Assembly: GCF_001188955.3 (NCBI RefSeq)
Contig: NZ_JPRF03000001.1
Coordinates: 62,001-126,000 of the forward strand
Reading direction: 5' to 3'
DNA from: Kitasatospora aureofaciens
Lineage (GTDB): Bacteria; Actinomycetota; Actinomycetes; Streptomycetales; Streptomycetaceae
Length of the DNA stretch: 64,000 nt
Positions 52,131 to 61,131 of the stretch are shown one piece after another; position 1 is the first letter of the stretch; each line of letters begins with the position of its first letter. The position numbers and the translations under genes were made by a program. Under the pieces are notes generated by a model. The model was not told the origin of the DNA, did not search any database, and saw only the letters and a list, made by a program, of their open reading frames with translations.

Positions 52131-52442
52131 TCACCGGCGACGGGCCAGGCGCTCCACCTCCGCGTGCCACCACCCGGGCGGGCCGGTCGGGTTGGCGGCG
52201 GAGGTCGGCTGGTCGGGGTGGAGTCCGAGGGGGCGCAGCACCTCGGCGTCGACCCGCAGGGCGAACCAGCACTGCCAGTGGCCGTCCGGACCGATGCCGC
52301 AGGGCGCGTCGAACCGGACGGCCTCCGACGGGAAGGGCATCCAGTCGATGCCCCGGTCACGCAGTCAACCGCGGAGAGTGGCCATGGGCGTCGGGCGGCC
52401 GGTCCGGTTCCGGTAGGCGGCGATGGTGATCCACTCGGTCAT
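52131..52442 (-). pseudogene. Small gene interrupted in frame by TGA
   Basis: A continuous frame of 104 codons runs from ATG 52442 (TEWITIAAYRNRTGRPTPMA) through a TGA at 52367-52365 into LRDRGIDWMPFPSEAVRFDA and WQCWFALRVDAEVLRPLGLH, ending after GWWHAEVERLARRR. Codon bias is the same on both sides of the TGA and no other stop is present, so this was one ~103-aa gene. A shorter product from ATG 52340 (69 aa) is possible. The family is not recognised. A nonsense mutation is most likely; UGA read as selenocysteine is considered in the findings. Confidence 0.6.
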
Positions 52443-52494
52443 GACGGCCATGATGGCACGGAGCCGTACGGAGTCGAAGGGGGTTTTCGAGCGG

Positions 52495-53070
52495 ATGACG
52501 GTCAACGAACAACGCGGAGTGCCAGCCGAGGTGTTGGCGGCCGAGCGGCTCGCCGCCCGGCTGGGCTTCGGCAAGAGCTGCACCCGGGAGGTCGGGCGGC
52601 TGCTGGCGCTCGCCGCTGCGGCCAAGCCGGGCGGGACGGTCGCGGAGAGCGGCACCGGCGCAGGGGTCGGTACGGCCTGGCTGCGCAGTGGGCTCGGTCC
52701 GGGCGCCCGGCTGGTCACGGTCGAGCGGGACGGCGAACTGGCCCGGAGGTCGGCCGGGTTGTTCGCCGATGACGCCCGTGTGCGGGTCCTGCACGGGGAC
52801 TGGCGGCTGCTGGAGGAGCACGCACCGTTCGACGTGTTCTTCTGCGACGGCGGCGGCAAGCGCGACGACCCGGACCGGGTGGTCGAACTGCTCGCCCCCG
52901 GCGGTCTGTTGCTCATGGACGACTTCACGCCCTCGCCGCACTGGCCTCCGCGCTTCGGCGGCGAGGTCGACGGGCTGCGCCTGCACTACCTGACGCACCC
53001 CGCGTTGGAGGCCACCGAGGTGCTGGCCGCACCGGGCGGTTCGGCCGTCCTTGCCGTGCGGAAGGCATGA
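52495..53070 (+). CDS. Class I SAM-dependent methyltransferase (O-methyltransferase-like)
   Basis: A 191-aa protein. ATG 52495 is preferred; starts at 52441 and 52450 would overlap the divergent small gene. The SAM site is AESGTGAGVGTAWLRSGL with acidic residue in LVTVERDGEL, then HGDWRLLEEHAPFDVFFCDGG and LLAPGGLLLMDDFTPSPHWP. The DVFFCDG and MDDF pattern resembles caffeoyl-CoA-type and related O-methyltransferases. The substrate is unknown. A GNAT gene starts 4 bases after the stop, so the two are probably co-transcribed. Confidence 0.85.
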   Translation: MTVNEQRGVPAEVLAAERLAARLGFGKSCTREVGRLLALAAAAKPGGTVAESGTGAGVGTAWLRSGLGPGARLVTVERDGELARRSAGLFADDARVRVLHGDWRLLEEHAPFDVFFCDGGGKRDDPDRVVELLAPGGLLLMDDFTPSPHWPPRFGGEVDGLRLHYLTHPALEATEVLAAPGGSAVLAVRKA

Positions 53071-53074
53071 GCGG

Positions 53075-53620
53075 ATGGTGACGATCGAGACTCCCCGCCT
53101 GGTGCTGCGGCGCTGGCGCCAGGAGGACGTACCGGCGATGGCGGCCGTCAACGCCGACCCCGATGTGATGCGGTGGATCGGCGACGGGCGGGTCCAGACC
53201 CCGGAGGAGACCCGCCGGGCCGTCGAGCGGATCGAACGGACCTGGGACACCGAGGGCTTCGGCCTGTTCGCGGTGGAGCTGCGGGAGACCGGTGAGCTCG
53301 CCGGGTTCACCGGCCTGGCCGTGCCCCTCTTCCTCCCCGAGGTGCTGCCCGCGGTCGAGATCGGCTGGCGGCTCGGCCGGTCCTTCTGGGGCCGGGGCAT
53401 CGCCACCGAGGCGGCGACGGCGGCACTGAGGTTCGGCTTCGAGGCCTGCGGTCGGGACCGGATCATCAGCATCGCCCGGATCGGCAACACCGCCTCCGAG
53501 CGCGTGATGGCCAAGCTCGGCCTGCGACCCGAGCGGGAGACCACCGTCCCCGGCAACGGCACCGCCGTCCGCGTCCACGAACTGACCCGCGCCGACTACC
53601 TGGCCCGTCCGCGGCCATGA
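53075..53620 (+). CDS. GNAT N-acetyltransferase (RimJ/RimL type)
   Basis: A 181-aa protein with ATG 53075 behind GGAAGG. It has the RimJ/RimL-like start ETPRLVLRRWRQEDVPAMAA, the acetyl-CoA loop RSFWGRGIATEAATAALRFG (variant Q/RxxGxG/A) and IGNTASERVMAKLGLRPERE. It probably acetylates an amine, N-terminal residue or antibiotic. It follows the methyltransferase gene with only 4 bp between. Confidence 0.9.
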   Translation: MVTIETPRLVLRRWRQEDVPAMAAVNADPDVMRWIGDGRVQTPEETRRAVERIERTWDTEGFGLFAVELRETGELAGFTGLAVPLFLPEVLPAVEIGWRLGRSFWGRGIATEAATAALRFGFEACGRDRIISIARIGNTASERVMAKLGLRPERETTVPGNGTAVRVHELTRADYLARPRP

Positions 53621-53797
53621 CGGCGCTGACCCGTGGGGTGCCGCGCCGGACGAGCCGGAGGAGGACCGACCCGGCGTCACGGCCGGGCGGTCGGAGCGGC
53701 GGAATCCGGGTAGCGCACCGTAATCGCGCCCGGTGGCGCACGCGCACTGCGAGACTGGGATGAGCAGAATCCGTCAGGGAGAGAGGTCACACCCCGC

Positions 53798-54550
53798 ATG
53801 CCCAGCAGCGCTGCCGTCGACAACCCGTGGTTCCGCAGGTTCAACCCGTCCGACTTCGCTCCCGCCCGGATCGTGATCTTCCCGCACGCCGGCGGATCGG
53901 CCAGTTACTACATGGAGTACGCCAAGGCACTCGCGCCGTACGCCGACGTGCTGGCGGTTCAGTACCCGGGCCGCCAGAACCGCTTCGCGGAGCCCACGAT
54001 CGACTCGGTCCCGGAACTCGCCGAGCAGGTCTACCGGGAGCTGAGGGCGTGGGTGGACCGTCCGATCGTCTTCTTCGGGCACAGCATGGGCTCGGCCGTC
54101 GCCTTCGAGGTCGCCCGGTGCTTCACCCGCGACGGTCTGGCGGGGCCGGAGCGGCTGTTCGTGTCCGCCGGTCGGGCGCCCTCGCTGCCCCGGGACACCG
54201 AGGTCCACAAGCTGCCGGACGACGGCCTGATGAAGGAGCTCATCCGGCTCGGCGGGACGGACGAGCAGATCCTCGACGTGCCGGCCCTGCGCGAGCTGAT
54301 CATTCCGGCGCTGCGCGCCGACTACACCGCCATCGAGACCTACCAGGCCGCGCCGGACGCCGTCGTCCCCCAGCCGATCACCGCCCTGGTGGGGGAGAAC
54401 GACGCCAACGCCACGGTCGAGGAGGCCGCCCAGTGGGAGCGGCACACCAGCGGCGGCTTCAGCCTGCGGGTCTTCCCGGGCGGGCACTTCTACGTGGCGG
54501 AGCAGATCGACGCCGTGGTGCGGCTGCTCACCGCGCACCTGCGCGGCTGA
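53798..54550 (+). CDS. Stand-alone type II thioesterase
   Basis: A 250-aa alpha/beta hydrolase of the type II thioesterase (GrsT-like) family: FPHAGGSASYYMEYAKALAP, nucleophile Ser near residue 97 in FFGHSMGSAVAFEVAR, Asp in GENDANATVEEA and His in FPGGHFYVAEQ. These enzymes clear misacylated carrier proteins in NRPS/PKS pathways or release intermediates. No multimodular synthase lies nearby; the only NRPS-like protein in the window is the Pls-like enzyme ~20 kb away. It is convergent with the clavulanate-type acetyltransferase gene. Confidence 0.93.
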   Translation: MPSSAAVDNPWFRRFNPSDFAPARIVIFPHAGGSASYYMEYAKALAPYADVLAVQYPGRQNRFAEPTIDSVPELAEQVYRELRAWVDRPIVFFGHSMGSAVAFEVARCFTRDGLAGPERLFVSAGRAPSLPRDTEVHKLPDDGLMKELIRLGGTDEQILDVPALRELIIPALRADYTAIETYQAAPDAVVPQPITALVGENDANATVEEAAQWERHTSGGFSLRVFPGGHFYVAEQIDAVVRLLTAHLRG

Positions 54551-54620
54551 GCCGCCCGCCGGGCGCACCCGCCCACCCCCGGCCGGGCGGAGGCGCCCGG
54601 CCACCAGCACCGAGAGGCCG

Positions 54621-55775
54621 TCAGGTCGTGTAGTCGGCGTTGAGCTTGACGTACTCCTCGGTGAGGTCGCAGCCGTACACCGTGAACGCGCCGTCGGCGA
54701 CGCCCAGGTCGATCCGGATGACCACCTCGTCGCCACTCAGGTACGTGCGGGCCTGTTCGAGCAGGGCGTCGCTCGGCTCCTCGGGGTACATCGGGAGGTC
54801 GTCGAACCGGATCCGGACGGCCGCCGGGTCGATGTCGGTCTCGTCGTCGAGCTTGCCGATGGCCATGGTGACGCGGCCCCAGTTCGGGTCGGCGCCGTGC
54901 ACGGCAGCCTTGACCAGCGGGGAGTTGACCACGCTCTTGCCGACGCGCTTGGCCTGGGCAGTGTCCCGGGCCCCGGTGACCCGGACCTCGATCAGTTTGG
55001 AGGCGCCCTCGCCGTCCGAGGCGATGTCCCGCACGAGGTGCAGCGCGCACTCGTACAGCGCCTGCTCGAAGGCGGGGAGGTCGACCGCTCCGGCGAGCCC
55101 GTTGGCGAAGATCGCGGCGGTGTCGCTGGTGGAGGTGTCGGTGTCGATGCTCAGCGCGTTGAACGTGCGGTCCATCACCCGGCGGAACAGGGCGTCGAGT
55201 TCGGCGGCGGGGACGTCCGCGTCGGTGAAGAAGAAGGTCAGCAGCGTCGCCATGTTGGGCTCGATCATGCCCACGCCCTTGGCGATGCCGACGAGTACGG
55301 CGTCGCCGCAGCGCACGTGGAGGTACTTCGGGCGGGTGTCCGTGGTCATGATCGCCCTGGCCACGGCCGCGTAGTCGGCCTCCGGGAACGGCCAGGTCAT
55401 GGCGTCGAGCCCGGCCCGGATGCCGTCCATGGGGTAGGGGCGCCCGATCACGCCGGTGGAGCCGATGACCAGCTCGTCCGGGGAGATGCCGGCGATCTCG
55501 GCGACCCGGCGGCGCACCTCCGCGGCGTTCTCCGCACCGGTGCGCCCGGTGGCCACGTTGGCGTTGCGCGACAGCACGACCATCCCGCGGCTGTGCTGGA
55601 GCGCGGCCGCCTCGCGGCTGAGCACGACGCTGGGGCCAGCGAAGCGCGAGCGGGTGAAGACCGCCGCGGACCGGCACGGGACTTCGGAGATGACCGCCGC
55701 GAAGTCGTCCTCCACGTCCTTGAGGCCCATGTTGGTGGTGACGGCCCGGAAACCCCGGGGCACAGCAGGCTGCAT
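54621..55775 (-). CDS. Ornithine/glutamate N-acetyltransferase, clavulanate-cluster (OAT2/ORF6) type
   Basis: A 384-aa Ntn-type acetyltransferase related to ArgJ. Self-cleavage occurs before the Thr of GVGMIEPNMATLLTFF (near residue 178). Segments such as SRFAGPSVVLSREA, STGVIGRPYPMDGI, SIDTDTSTSDTA and a terminal DLTEEYVKLNADYTT resemble ORF6 of the clavulanic acid cluster more than housekeeping ArgJ. It would transfer acetyl from N-acetylornithine to glutamate. The start is put at ATG 55775 because the longer frame from 55874 overlaps the probable -10 box. No other arg genes are adjacent. Confidence 0.9.
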   Translation of the reverse strand: MQPAVPRGFRAVTTNMGLKDVEDDFAAVISEVPCRSAAVFTRSRFAGPSVVLSREAAALQHSRGMVVLSRNANVATGRTGAENAAEVRRRVAEIAGISPDELVIGSTGVIGRPYPMDGIRAGLDAMTWPFPEADYAAVARAIMTTDTRPKYLHVRCGDAVLVGIAKGVGMIEPNMATLLTFFFTDADVPAAELDALFRRVMDRTFNALSIDTDTSTSDTAAIFANGLAGAVDLPAFEQALYECALHLVRDIASDGEGASKLIEVRVTGARDTAQAKRVGKSVVNSPLVKAAVHGADPNWGRVTMAIGKLDDETDIDPAAVRIRFDDLPMYPEEPSDALLEQARTYLSGDEVVIRIDLGVADGAFTVYGCDLTEEYVKLNADYTT

Positions 55776-56137
55776 GTCGATCGATCCCTCTCCGAACGGG
55801 TCGAGGTCCGGGTCGCGCAGGGCGAACCGAACCGCGGAGTAGTGAATGAGTTTGCGTAGATCTGAATACATCACTCATTGCGGCAGGGTCAACGCCGATT
55901 CCAAACAGCGCTCCACATCGGGCCGGAGATGGCCATGGGTGACCTCCTCGCACCGGCAGACGTGCATGACTATGCGGAGCCCGGAGCGGGCGGCGACTGC
56001 GGCCGCCCGGGCGACGCCCGCCGGATTCGTCCCGCCCGGCCCCTGCCCGTGCCCCGGAGGCTGGGCTACTGTGCCTGGTTGACGCACCGTGTCCGAGCAG
56101 CCGACGGACCGTCAGCAGACCACCGGGAGGCCACCGC
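55776..56137. other. Divergent regulatory spacer
   Basis: A 362-bp region between the acetyltransferase and the divergent flavin monooxygenase. It contains the leftward promoter at 55863-55892 and an inverted repeat AATGAGT/ACTCATT (about 55848-55879) that overlaps it, a plausible operator. The rightward promoter was not identified; a GGGAGG ribosome-binding site precedes 56138. Confidence 0.5.
55863..55892 (-). promoter_or_regulatory. Promoter of the acetyltransferase gene
   Basis: On the minus strand TTGACC (55892-55887) and TATTCA (55868-55863) are 18 bp apart. A TSS near 55856 would fall downstream of ATG 55874, which excludes that start and supports ATG 55775 with a leader of about 80 nt. 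Confidence 0.5.
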
Positions 56138-57376
56138 ATGCGCCGAATCGCCGTCGTCGGAGCGGGCCAGGCAGGCCTGCAGCTCGCGCTCGGGCTGGTG
56201 GCCGACGGGTGCGAGGTGACGCTGGTCGCCGAGCGCACGCCGGAGCAGGTGCGGGGCGGGCGGGTGCTGTCCACCCAGGCGATGTTCGGCCCGGCCCTGC
56301 GGATCGAGGCGGCGGCCGGCCTGGACCTGTGGACGGACGAAGCCCCGTCGGTGGCCTCGGTCGACGCGGCGCTCGTGGCGCCGCCGGCCACCCGCGTCCT
56401 GGAGTTCACCATGCCCCTGGACGAGCCCGCCCGTTCGGTGGACCAGCGGATCAAGCTGGCCCGCTGGCTGGAGCTGCTCGCCGAGCGCGGCGGCCGGGTC
56501 GAGTACCGCTCGCTGGACCGGGCCGGGCTGCACGCGCTGGCCCGCCGGCACGAGCTGACCGTGGTCGCGGCCGGGCGCGGCGAGCTGGCCGGGATCTTCG
56601 AACGGAACGCCGCCCGCTCGCCCTTCGACCGGCCGCAGCGCGCGCTGTCCTGCCTCTACGCGCACGGCGTCGGCTCGCCCGACCCGGCCGCCGGACCCCG
56701 GGCCCGGATGCACGCCCTGCCCGGCCTCGGCGAGCTCTACCTCCAGCCCGCCCTGACCCGTTCCGGCCCCTGCGACATCCTGCTCTGGGAGGCGCTGCCC
56801 GGCAGCCCGCTGGACGCGTTCGGCGACGGCCCCGAGGTCGGCGTCCAACTCGACCGGATCCGCACCCTGTTGGCCGAGTACCTGCCCTGGGAGGCGGAGC
56901 ACTGGCGGGACGCCGAGCCGACCGACGCCGGGGCCGGGCTCTGGGGCGCGGTGACCCCGACGGTCCGCCGCCCGGTGGCGGAACTGGGCTCGGGCGTCGA
57001 CGCCGTGCACGTCCTGGGCCTGGGCGACGCGGTGGTGGTCAACGATCCGATCACCGGACAGGGCGCCAACGGCGCCGCCCGCGCGGCGGACGCCTACCGG
57101 CAGGCGATCCGCGAGCACGGCGACGCCCCGTTCACGGCGGACTGGATGTGCCGCACCGCCGAGCGGTTCTGGCAGCAGCACGCCCGCCACACGGTGGAGT
57201 TCACGGCCGCCATGCTGACGATGCCGGACCACCTGCAGGGCGTCTTCGCGGCCGCCGCCGAGTACCCGGCGGTCGCCCGCCGACTGGCCAACACCTACGC
57301 CGAACCGAGCGACCACGCCGCCTGGCTGGCCACGCCCGAGCTGACCACCGCCTACCTCTCCTCCATCGGGAAGTAG
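56138..57376 (+). CDS. Styrene monooxygenase-like FAD monooxygenase (StyA family)
   Basis: A 412-aa flavoprotein with ATG 56138 behind GGGAGGCC. It begins RRIAVVGAGQAGLQLALGLV (dinucleotide fold), keeps LSTQAMFGPALRIEAAAGLD and a C-terminal FAD motif GLGDAVVVNDPITGQGANGA, the pattern of the StyA/indole monooxygenase group. These enzymes epoxidise styrene or indole using FADH2 supplied by a separate reductase (StyB); no reductase gene is adjacent. A role in natural-product tailoring or indole oxidation is possible. Confidence 0.88.
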   Translation: MRRIAVVGAGQAGLQLALGLVADGCEVTLVAERTPEQVRGGRVLSTQAMFGPALRIEAAAGLDLWTDEAPSVASVDAALVAPPATRVLEFTMPLDEPARSVDQRIKLARWLELLAERGGRVEYRSLDRAGLHALARRHELTVVAAGRGELAGIFERNAARSPFDRPQRALSCLYAHGVGSPDPAAGPRARMHALPGLGELYLQPALTRSGPCDILLWEALPGSPLDAFGDGPEVGVQLDRIRTLLAEYLPWEAEHWRDAEPTDAGAGLWGAVTPTVRRPVAELGSGVDAVHVLGLGDAVVVNDPITGQGANGAARAADAYRQAIREHGDAPFTADWMCRTAERFWQQHARHTVEFTAAMLTMPDHLQGVFAAAAEYPAVARRLANTYAEPSDHAAWLATPELTTAYLSSIGK

Positions 57377-57390
57377 GGTCCGCCCCTGAC

Positions 57391-57460
57391 TCGCGTCGAG
57401 CCCTGTCGTCCAGCGTCGAGCCGCGTCGTCCCGCGTCGTCCCGCGTCGTCCCGCGTGCCG
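57391..57460. repeat. 10-bp tandem repeat (CCGCGTCGTC-type, 7 units)
   Basis: Seven 10-bp units lie after the StyA-like gene; the three at 57421-57450 are identical (CCGCGTCGTC) and the others differ at one to four positions. The repeat fills the spacer before the archease gene. Confidence 0.8.
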
Positions 57461-57564
57461 CCCGACGGCCTCCGGCCGCACGCGGCCGGGGTCCCACTTG
57501 CCCCCGGCCCGCCCCCGGGACGACGCTGGAAGGGGGACGGCAACTGGTGCGGGAGGCGTCGCTC

Positions 57565-58020
57565 GTGGACGGTCGTGAGCCCGCGGCGCGGTCCGACCGC
57601 GGCCACCGGAGCGTGCCGCACACGGCGGACCTGCGGGTGGAGGCATGGGCGCCGACGGCCGAGGGCTGCATCGGCGAGCTGGTGCACGCCCTCGTCGGCA
57701 GCTTCGCCGACCTGTCCGGCGCCCGGATCGTCGGTGAGCGCGCCTGCACGGTGCTCGCGGTGAGCGACCCGGACCTGCTCGCGGGCGTCCTGGAGGAGGT
57801 CATCTACCGGATGGACGTCGACGGCGAACTGCCGGCCGCCCTCGCCCTCGGGCCGATCGGCGGCCTGGACGGCGCCCGCAGCGTCGAAGTGCGCTTCAGG
57901 ATGGCCGACACCGCGACCGCCGCCCTGGTCGGCGCCGTGCCGAAGGCCGTCTCGCTGCACGGCCTGGAGCTGGGCGAGGGGCCGGGCGGCTGGACCTGCG
58001 CCGCCACCGTGGACGTCTGA
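57565..58020 (+). CDS. Archease, RtcB activation factor
   Basis: A 151-aa protein. GTG 57565 is chosen because GGGAGG lies 8 bases upstream. The conserved archease N-terminus is HTADLRVEAWAPTAEGCIGE, with the metal-binding Asp in HTAD, followed by FADLSGA, LEEVIYRMDVDGEL and the C-terminal VKAVSLHGLEL-like region (PKAVSLHGLEL). Archease promotes guanylylation and turnover of the RNA ligase RtcB. The rtcB gene starts 31 bp downstream, so they form one RNA-repair operon. Confidence 0.92.
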   Translation: MDGREPAARSDRGHRSVPHTADLRVEAWAPTAEGCIGELVHALVGSFADLSGARIVGERACTVLAVSDPDLLAGVLEEVIYRMDVDGELPAALALGPIGGLDGARSVEVRFRMADTATAALVGAVPKAVSLHGLELGEGPGGWTCAATVDV

Positions 58021-58051
58021 GGCGTGCCGACCGACCGGGTGAGCGAGCGGG

Positions 58052-59488
58052 GTGAGCGAGGTGGAGATCGTACTGGTCGAGGCGGGCCGCTACCGCTGGC
58101 GGATCGAGCAGCGCCCGCCGATGCGGGTGCCGGGCGTGGTCTTCGCGAACGGCGCGCTGCTGCCGCAGGCCGCCGGGGACCACGCGCTGGAACAGGTCGC
58201 GAACGTGGCGACGCTGCCCGGGATCGTCCGCGCCTCCTACGCGATGCCCGACGTGCACTGGGGCTACGGCTTCCCGATCGGCGGCGTCGCCGCCACCGAC
58301 GTCGGGCAGGGCGGGGTGGTGTCGCCGGGCGGGGTCGGCTTCGACATCTCCTGCGGGGTCCGGCTGCTGGCCGCCGGGGTGGACCGGGACGAGCTCGACG
58401 CCGAACGCATCCGCCGCCTGATGGACCTCCTGGACCGCACCGTCCCGCGCGGGCTCGGCCGCGGCGGGCTGTGGCACCTGTCCGGGCCGGAGGAACTGGA
58501 CGAACTGCTGCTCGGCGGTGCCCGCTACGCCGTCGAGCACGGCCACGGCGTGCCGCGCGACCTGGAGCGCTGCGAGGACCGCGGGGTGCTGGCCGGCGCG
58601 GCTCCCGGCGAGGTGAGCAACCGGGCCGTCGAACGGGGCCTGCAGCAGGTCGGCAGCCTCGGCTCGGCCAACCACTTCCTGGAGGTGCAGGCCGTCGACC
58701 GGGTGCACGACCCGGAGACGGCCGCCGCCTTCGGGCTGCGGACGGGCCAGGTCTGCGTGATGATCCACTGCGGCTCGCGCGGCCTCGGCCACCAGATCTG
58801 CACCGACCACGTCCGCGCCATGGACCGCGAACTCCACCACTACCGGATCGAACTCCCGGACCGCCAACTCGCGTGCACCCCGGTCGACTCCCCGCGCGGC
58901 CGCGCCTACCTCGGCGCCATGACCGCCGCGGCGAACTACGGACGGGCCAACCGGCAGCTGCTCTCCGAGGCCGCCCGGCGAGCCTTCGCCACCGCGCTCG
59001 GCGTCGGGCTGGAGCTGGTCTACGACGTCTCGCACAACCTCGCCAAGCTGGAGACCCACGAGGTGGACGGCGTGCCGCGGAAACTGTGCGTCCACCGCAA
59101 GGGCGCCACCCGCGCCCTGCCGCCCGGCGACCCGGACCTGCCCGCCGACCTGACCGGGGCCGGGCAGCCGGTGCTGGTGCCGGGAACGATGGGCACCGCC
59201 TCGTACGTCATGGTCGGCCTGCCCGGCAACGAGGCCTTCCGTTCCGCCTGCCACGGCGCCGGGCGCGTGTGGAGCCGCCACCAGGCGCTGCGCACGGTGC
59301 GCGGCGAGCACCTGAAGGGCGAACTGGAGGCGCGCGGCATCGCGGTCCGGCCCGCCTTGATGCGGGCCCTGGCCGAGGAGACGCCCGAGGCGTACAAGGA
59401 CGTGGACGCGGTGGCCGCCGTCACCGAGGCCGCCGGCCTGGCCCGGCAGGTCGCCCGGCTGGTCCCGCTGGGGGTCTGCAAGGGATGA
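58052..59488 (+). CDS. rtcB: RNA-splicing ligase RtcB
   Basis: A 478-aa protein starting at GTG. It has the full set of RtcB motifs: [31 protein letters not shown] (Mn-binding Cys), [22 protein letters not shown] and the GTP-accepting His in [10 protein letters not shown]. RtcB joins RNA 2',3'-cyclic phosphate (or 3'-phosphate) ends to 5'-OH ends using GTP and manganese. With archease just upstream it forms an RNA-repair unit. The decayed selA gene follows after 236 bp. Confidence 0.95.
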   Translation: MSEVEIVLVEAGRYRWRIEQRPPMRVPGVVFANGALLPQAAGDHALEQVANVATLPGIVRASYAMPDVHWGYGFPIGGVAATDVGQGGVVSPGGVGFDISCGVRLLAAGVDRDELDAERIRRLMDLLDRTVPRGLGRGGLWHLSGPEELDELLLGGARYAVEHGHGVPRDLERCEDRGVLAGAAPGEVSNRAVERGLQQVGSLGSANHFLEVQAVDRVHDPETAAAFGLRTGQVCVMIHCGSRGLGHQICTDHVRAMDRELHHYRIELPDRQLACTPVDSPRGRAYLGAMTAAANYGRANRQLLSEAARRAFATALGVGLELVYDVSHNLAKLETHEVDGVPRKLCVHRKGATRALPPGDPDLPADLTGAGQPVLVPGTMGTASYVMVGLPGNEAFRSACHGAGRVWSRHQALRTVRGEHLKGELEARGIAVRPALMRALAEETPEAYKDVDAVAAVTEAAGLARQVARLVPLGVCKG

Positions 59489-59724
59489 GAAGGGATGAGC
59501 GGGTGAACGGGTAAGCGAACGAGCGCGAGGAGCGAGTCGGTGCCCGGGCCGGTCAGGCCGGAGGACCTGCGCTTCCACTCCGTGAGCACCGCTTTCCCGG
59601 TCGAGCCCTTGCTGGGAGGGCTGGGCCGGTTTCGCCGTTCCTCCGCGTGTCGGGCGACAACTCCCGGGGGGTCGGGCCACGGTGGGCGGGACCTGACCGC
59701 CCGCCCGAAGACCGAGGCACCGCG

Positions 59725-61076
59725 ATGCACCGTGACCAGGCGCCCGGAGCCGCCCCGCCGGGCGAGCGGCCCGATTCCCGCCGGAGGCCGCCGCGCACCG
59801 ACGCCGTGCTGGCCGACCCCCGCCTCGCCGAGGCCGCCCGGCGTCTCGGGCGCCCGCTCGTCAAGACCGCCGTCTTCGACGCGCAGGAGCGGGCCAGACG
59901 CGGGCAGATCGCACCGGCCGACGTCGCCGACGAGGCCCTCCTCGCGCTTCCGCCGACGGCCTGCGCGCTGCGTCCGGTGCTCAACGCCATCGGGGTGCTG
60001 CTGCACACCAACCTCGGCCGGGCCGCCCTGTCCGAGGCGGCCCGGCAGGCGGTACTGGCCGCCGCCGGTGCCACGGACGTCGAGTTCGACCTCGCCTCCG
60101 GCGACCGGGCCCCGCGCGGCCGGTCGACCGTACGGGCCCTGCTCGACCGCGTCCCCGCCGCGCAGGCCGCGCACGTGGTGAACAACGGCGCCGCCGCCCT
60201 GGTCCTGGCCGCCACGGCGCTCGCCCAGGGGCGCGTGATCATCGTCGGCCGGGGCGAGCTGGTCGAGATCGGCGACGGCTTCCGCCTGCCCGACCTGCTC
60301 GCCTCGACGGGCGCGCGGCTGCGCGAGGTCGGCACGACCAACCGGACGACCACCGCCGACTACGCCGCCGCCGTCGGGGACGCCACCGGCTTCATCCTCA
60401 GGGTCCATCCGTCCAACTTCCGCATCACCGGCTTCACCGGCACTCCAGGCATCGCCGAACTCGCCTTCCTCGGGCCGCCGTTGGTCGCGGACATCGGCTC
60501 GGGCCTGCTCCGGCGCGAGCCCCTGCTGCCCGACGAGCCGGACGCCGAGGGCTGGCTGCGGGCCGGGGCGGACCTGGTCACCGCCAGTGGCGTTTCAAGC
60601 TGCTCGGCGGCCCGCAGTGCGGCCTGCTCCTGGGCCGCGCCGAACTCGTCCGCACCCTCGCCCGGCACCCGCTGGCCCGGGCCCTTCGGGTCGACAAGCT
60701 GACCCTGGCCGCCCTGGAGGCCACCCTCAACTCGCCCGCCAAGCCGACGCGTTCCGCCCTGCACGCCGAGCTGCGGGAGCTGCGCGAGCGGGCCGGGCGA
60801 CTGGCCGCGACGCTGGCGGCCGAGGGCGTGCCGGCCCGGGTGGTGGACAGCCCGGCGGTGGTCGGCGGCGGCGGTGCCCCCGGGATGGTCCTGCCCAGCG
60901 CCGTCGTGGCCCTGCCGGAGGCGTTCGCCGCTCCACTGCGGCAGGGGCCGACGCCGGTGGTCGGGAGGACCGCCGACGGCTCCTGCCTGCTCGACCTGCG
61001 CACGGTGCCCGCGCCGGCCGACGCCGAACTCGCCGCGGCCGTCCGCCTGGCCGCCGAGGGGCTCGCCCGACCGTGA
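59725..61076 (+). pseudogene. selA: Frameshifted L-seryl-tRNA(Sec) selenium transferase
   Basis: The first part (ATG 59725) reads as SelA: RRPPRTDAVLADPRLAEAAR, LNAIGVLLHTNLGRAALSEA, HVVNNGAAALVLAATALAQG, EVGTTNRTTTADYAAAVGDA and PPLVADIGSGLLRREPLLPD. At 60588-60596 the frame shifts; the second part continues in another frame as KLLGGPQCGLLLGRAELVRT through to ADAELAAAVRLAAEGLARP. The break falls in SGDKLLGGPQ, the site of the PLP-binding lysine, and the Asp codon is lost. SelA makes Sec-tRNA(Sec) from Ser-tRNA(Sec) and selenophosphate; this copy should be inactive. Confidence 0.88.
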
Positions 61077-61131
61077 GCCCGATGGTGAGCACGCCCCCGC
61101 CCCGCACCCGACCACCCCGCCCGGAGCCCGC

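Noticed and set aside
55776..55874. N-terminal extension of the acetyltransferase from ATG 55874
   Set aside because: It overlaps the probable -10 box, is AT-rich at its start, and homologues begin near the shorter start.
57391..57460. CRISPR-like array
   Set aside because: Units are contiguous 10-bp tandem repeats without spacers, and no cas genes are present.
59489..59724. Possible tRNA(Sec) gene between rtcB and selA
   Set aside because: No cloverleaf with a TCA anticodon and long variable arm could be drawn on either strand.
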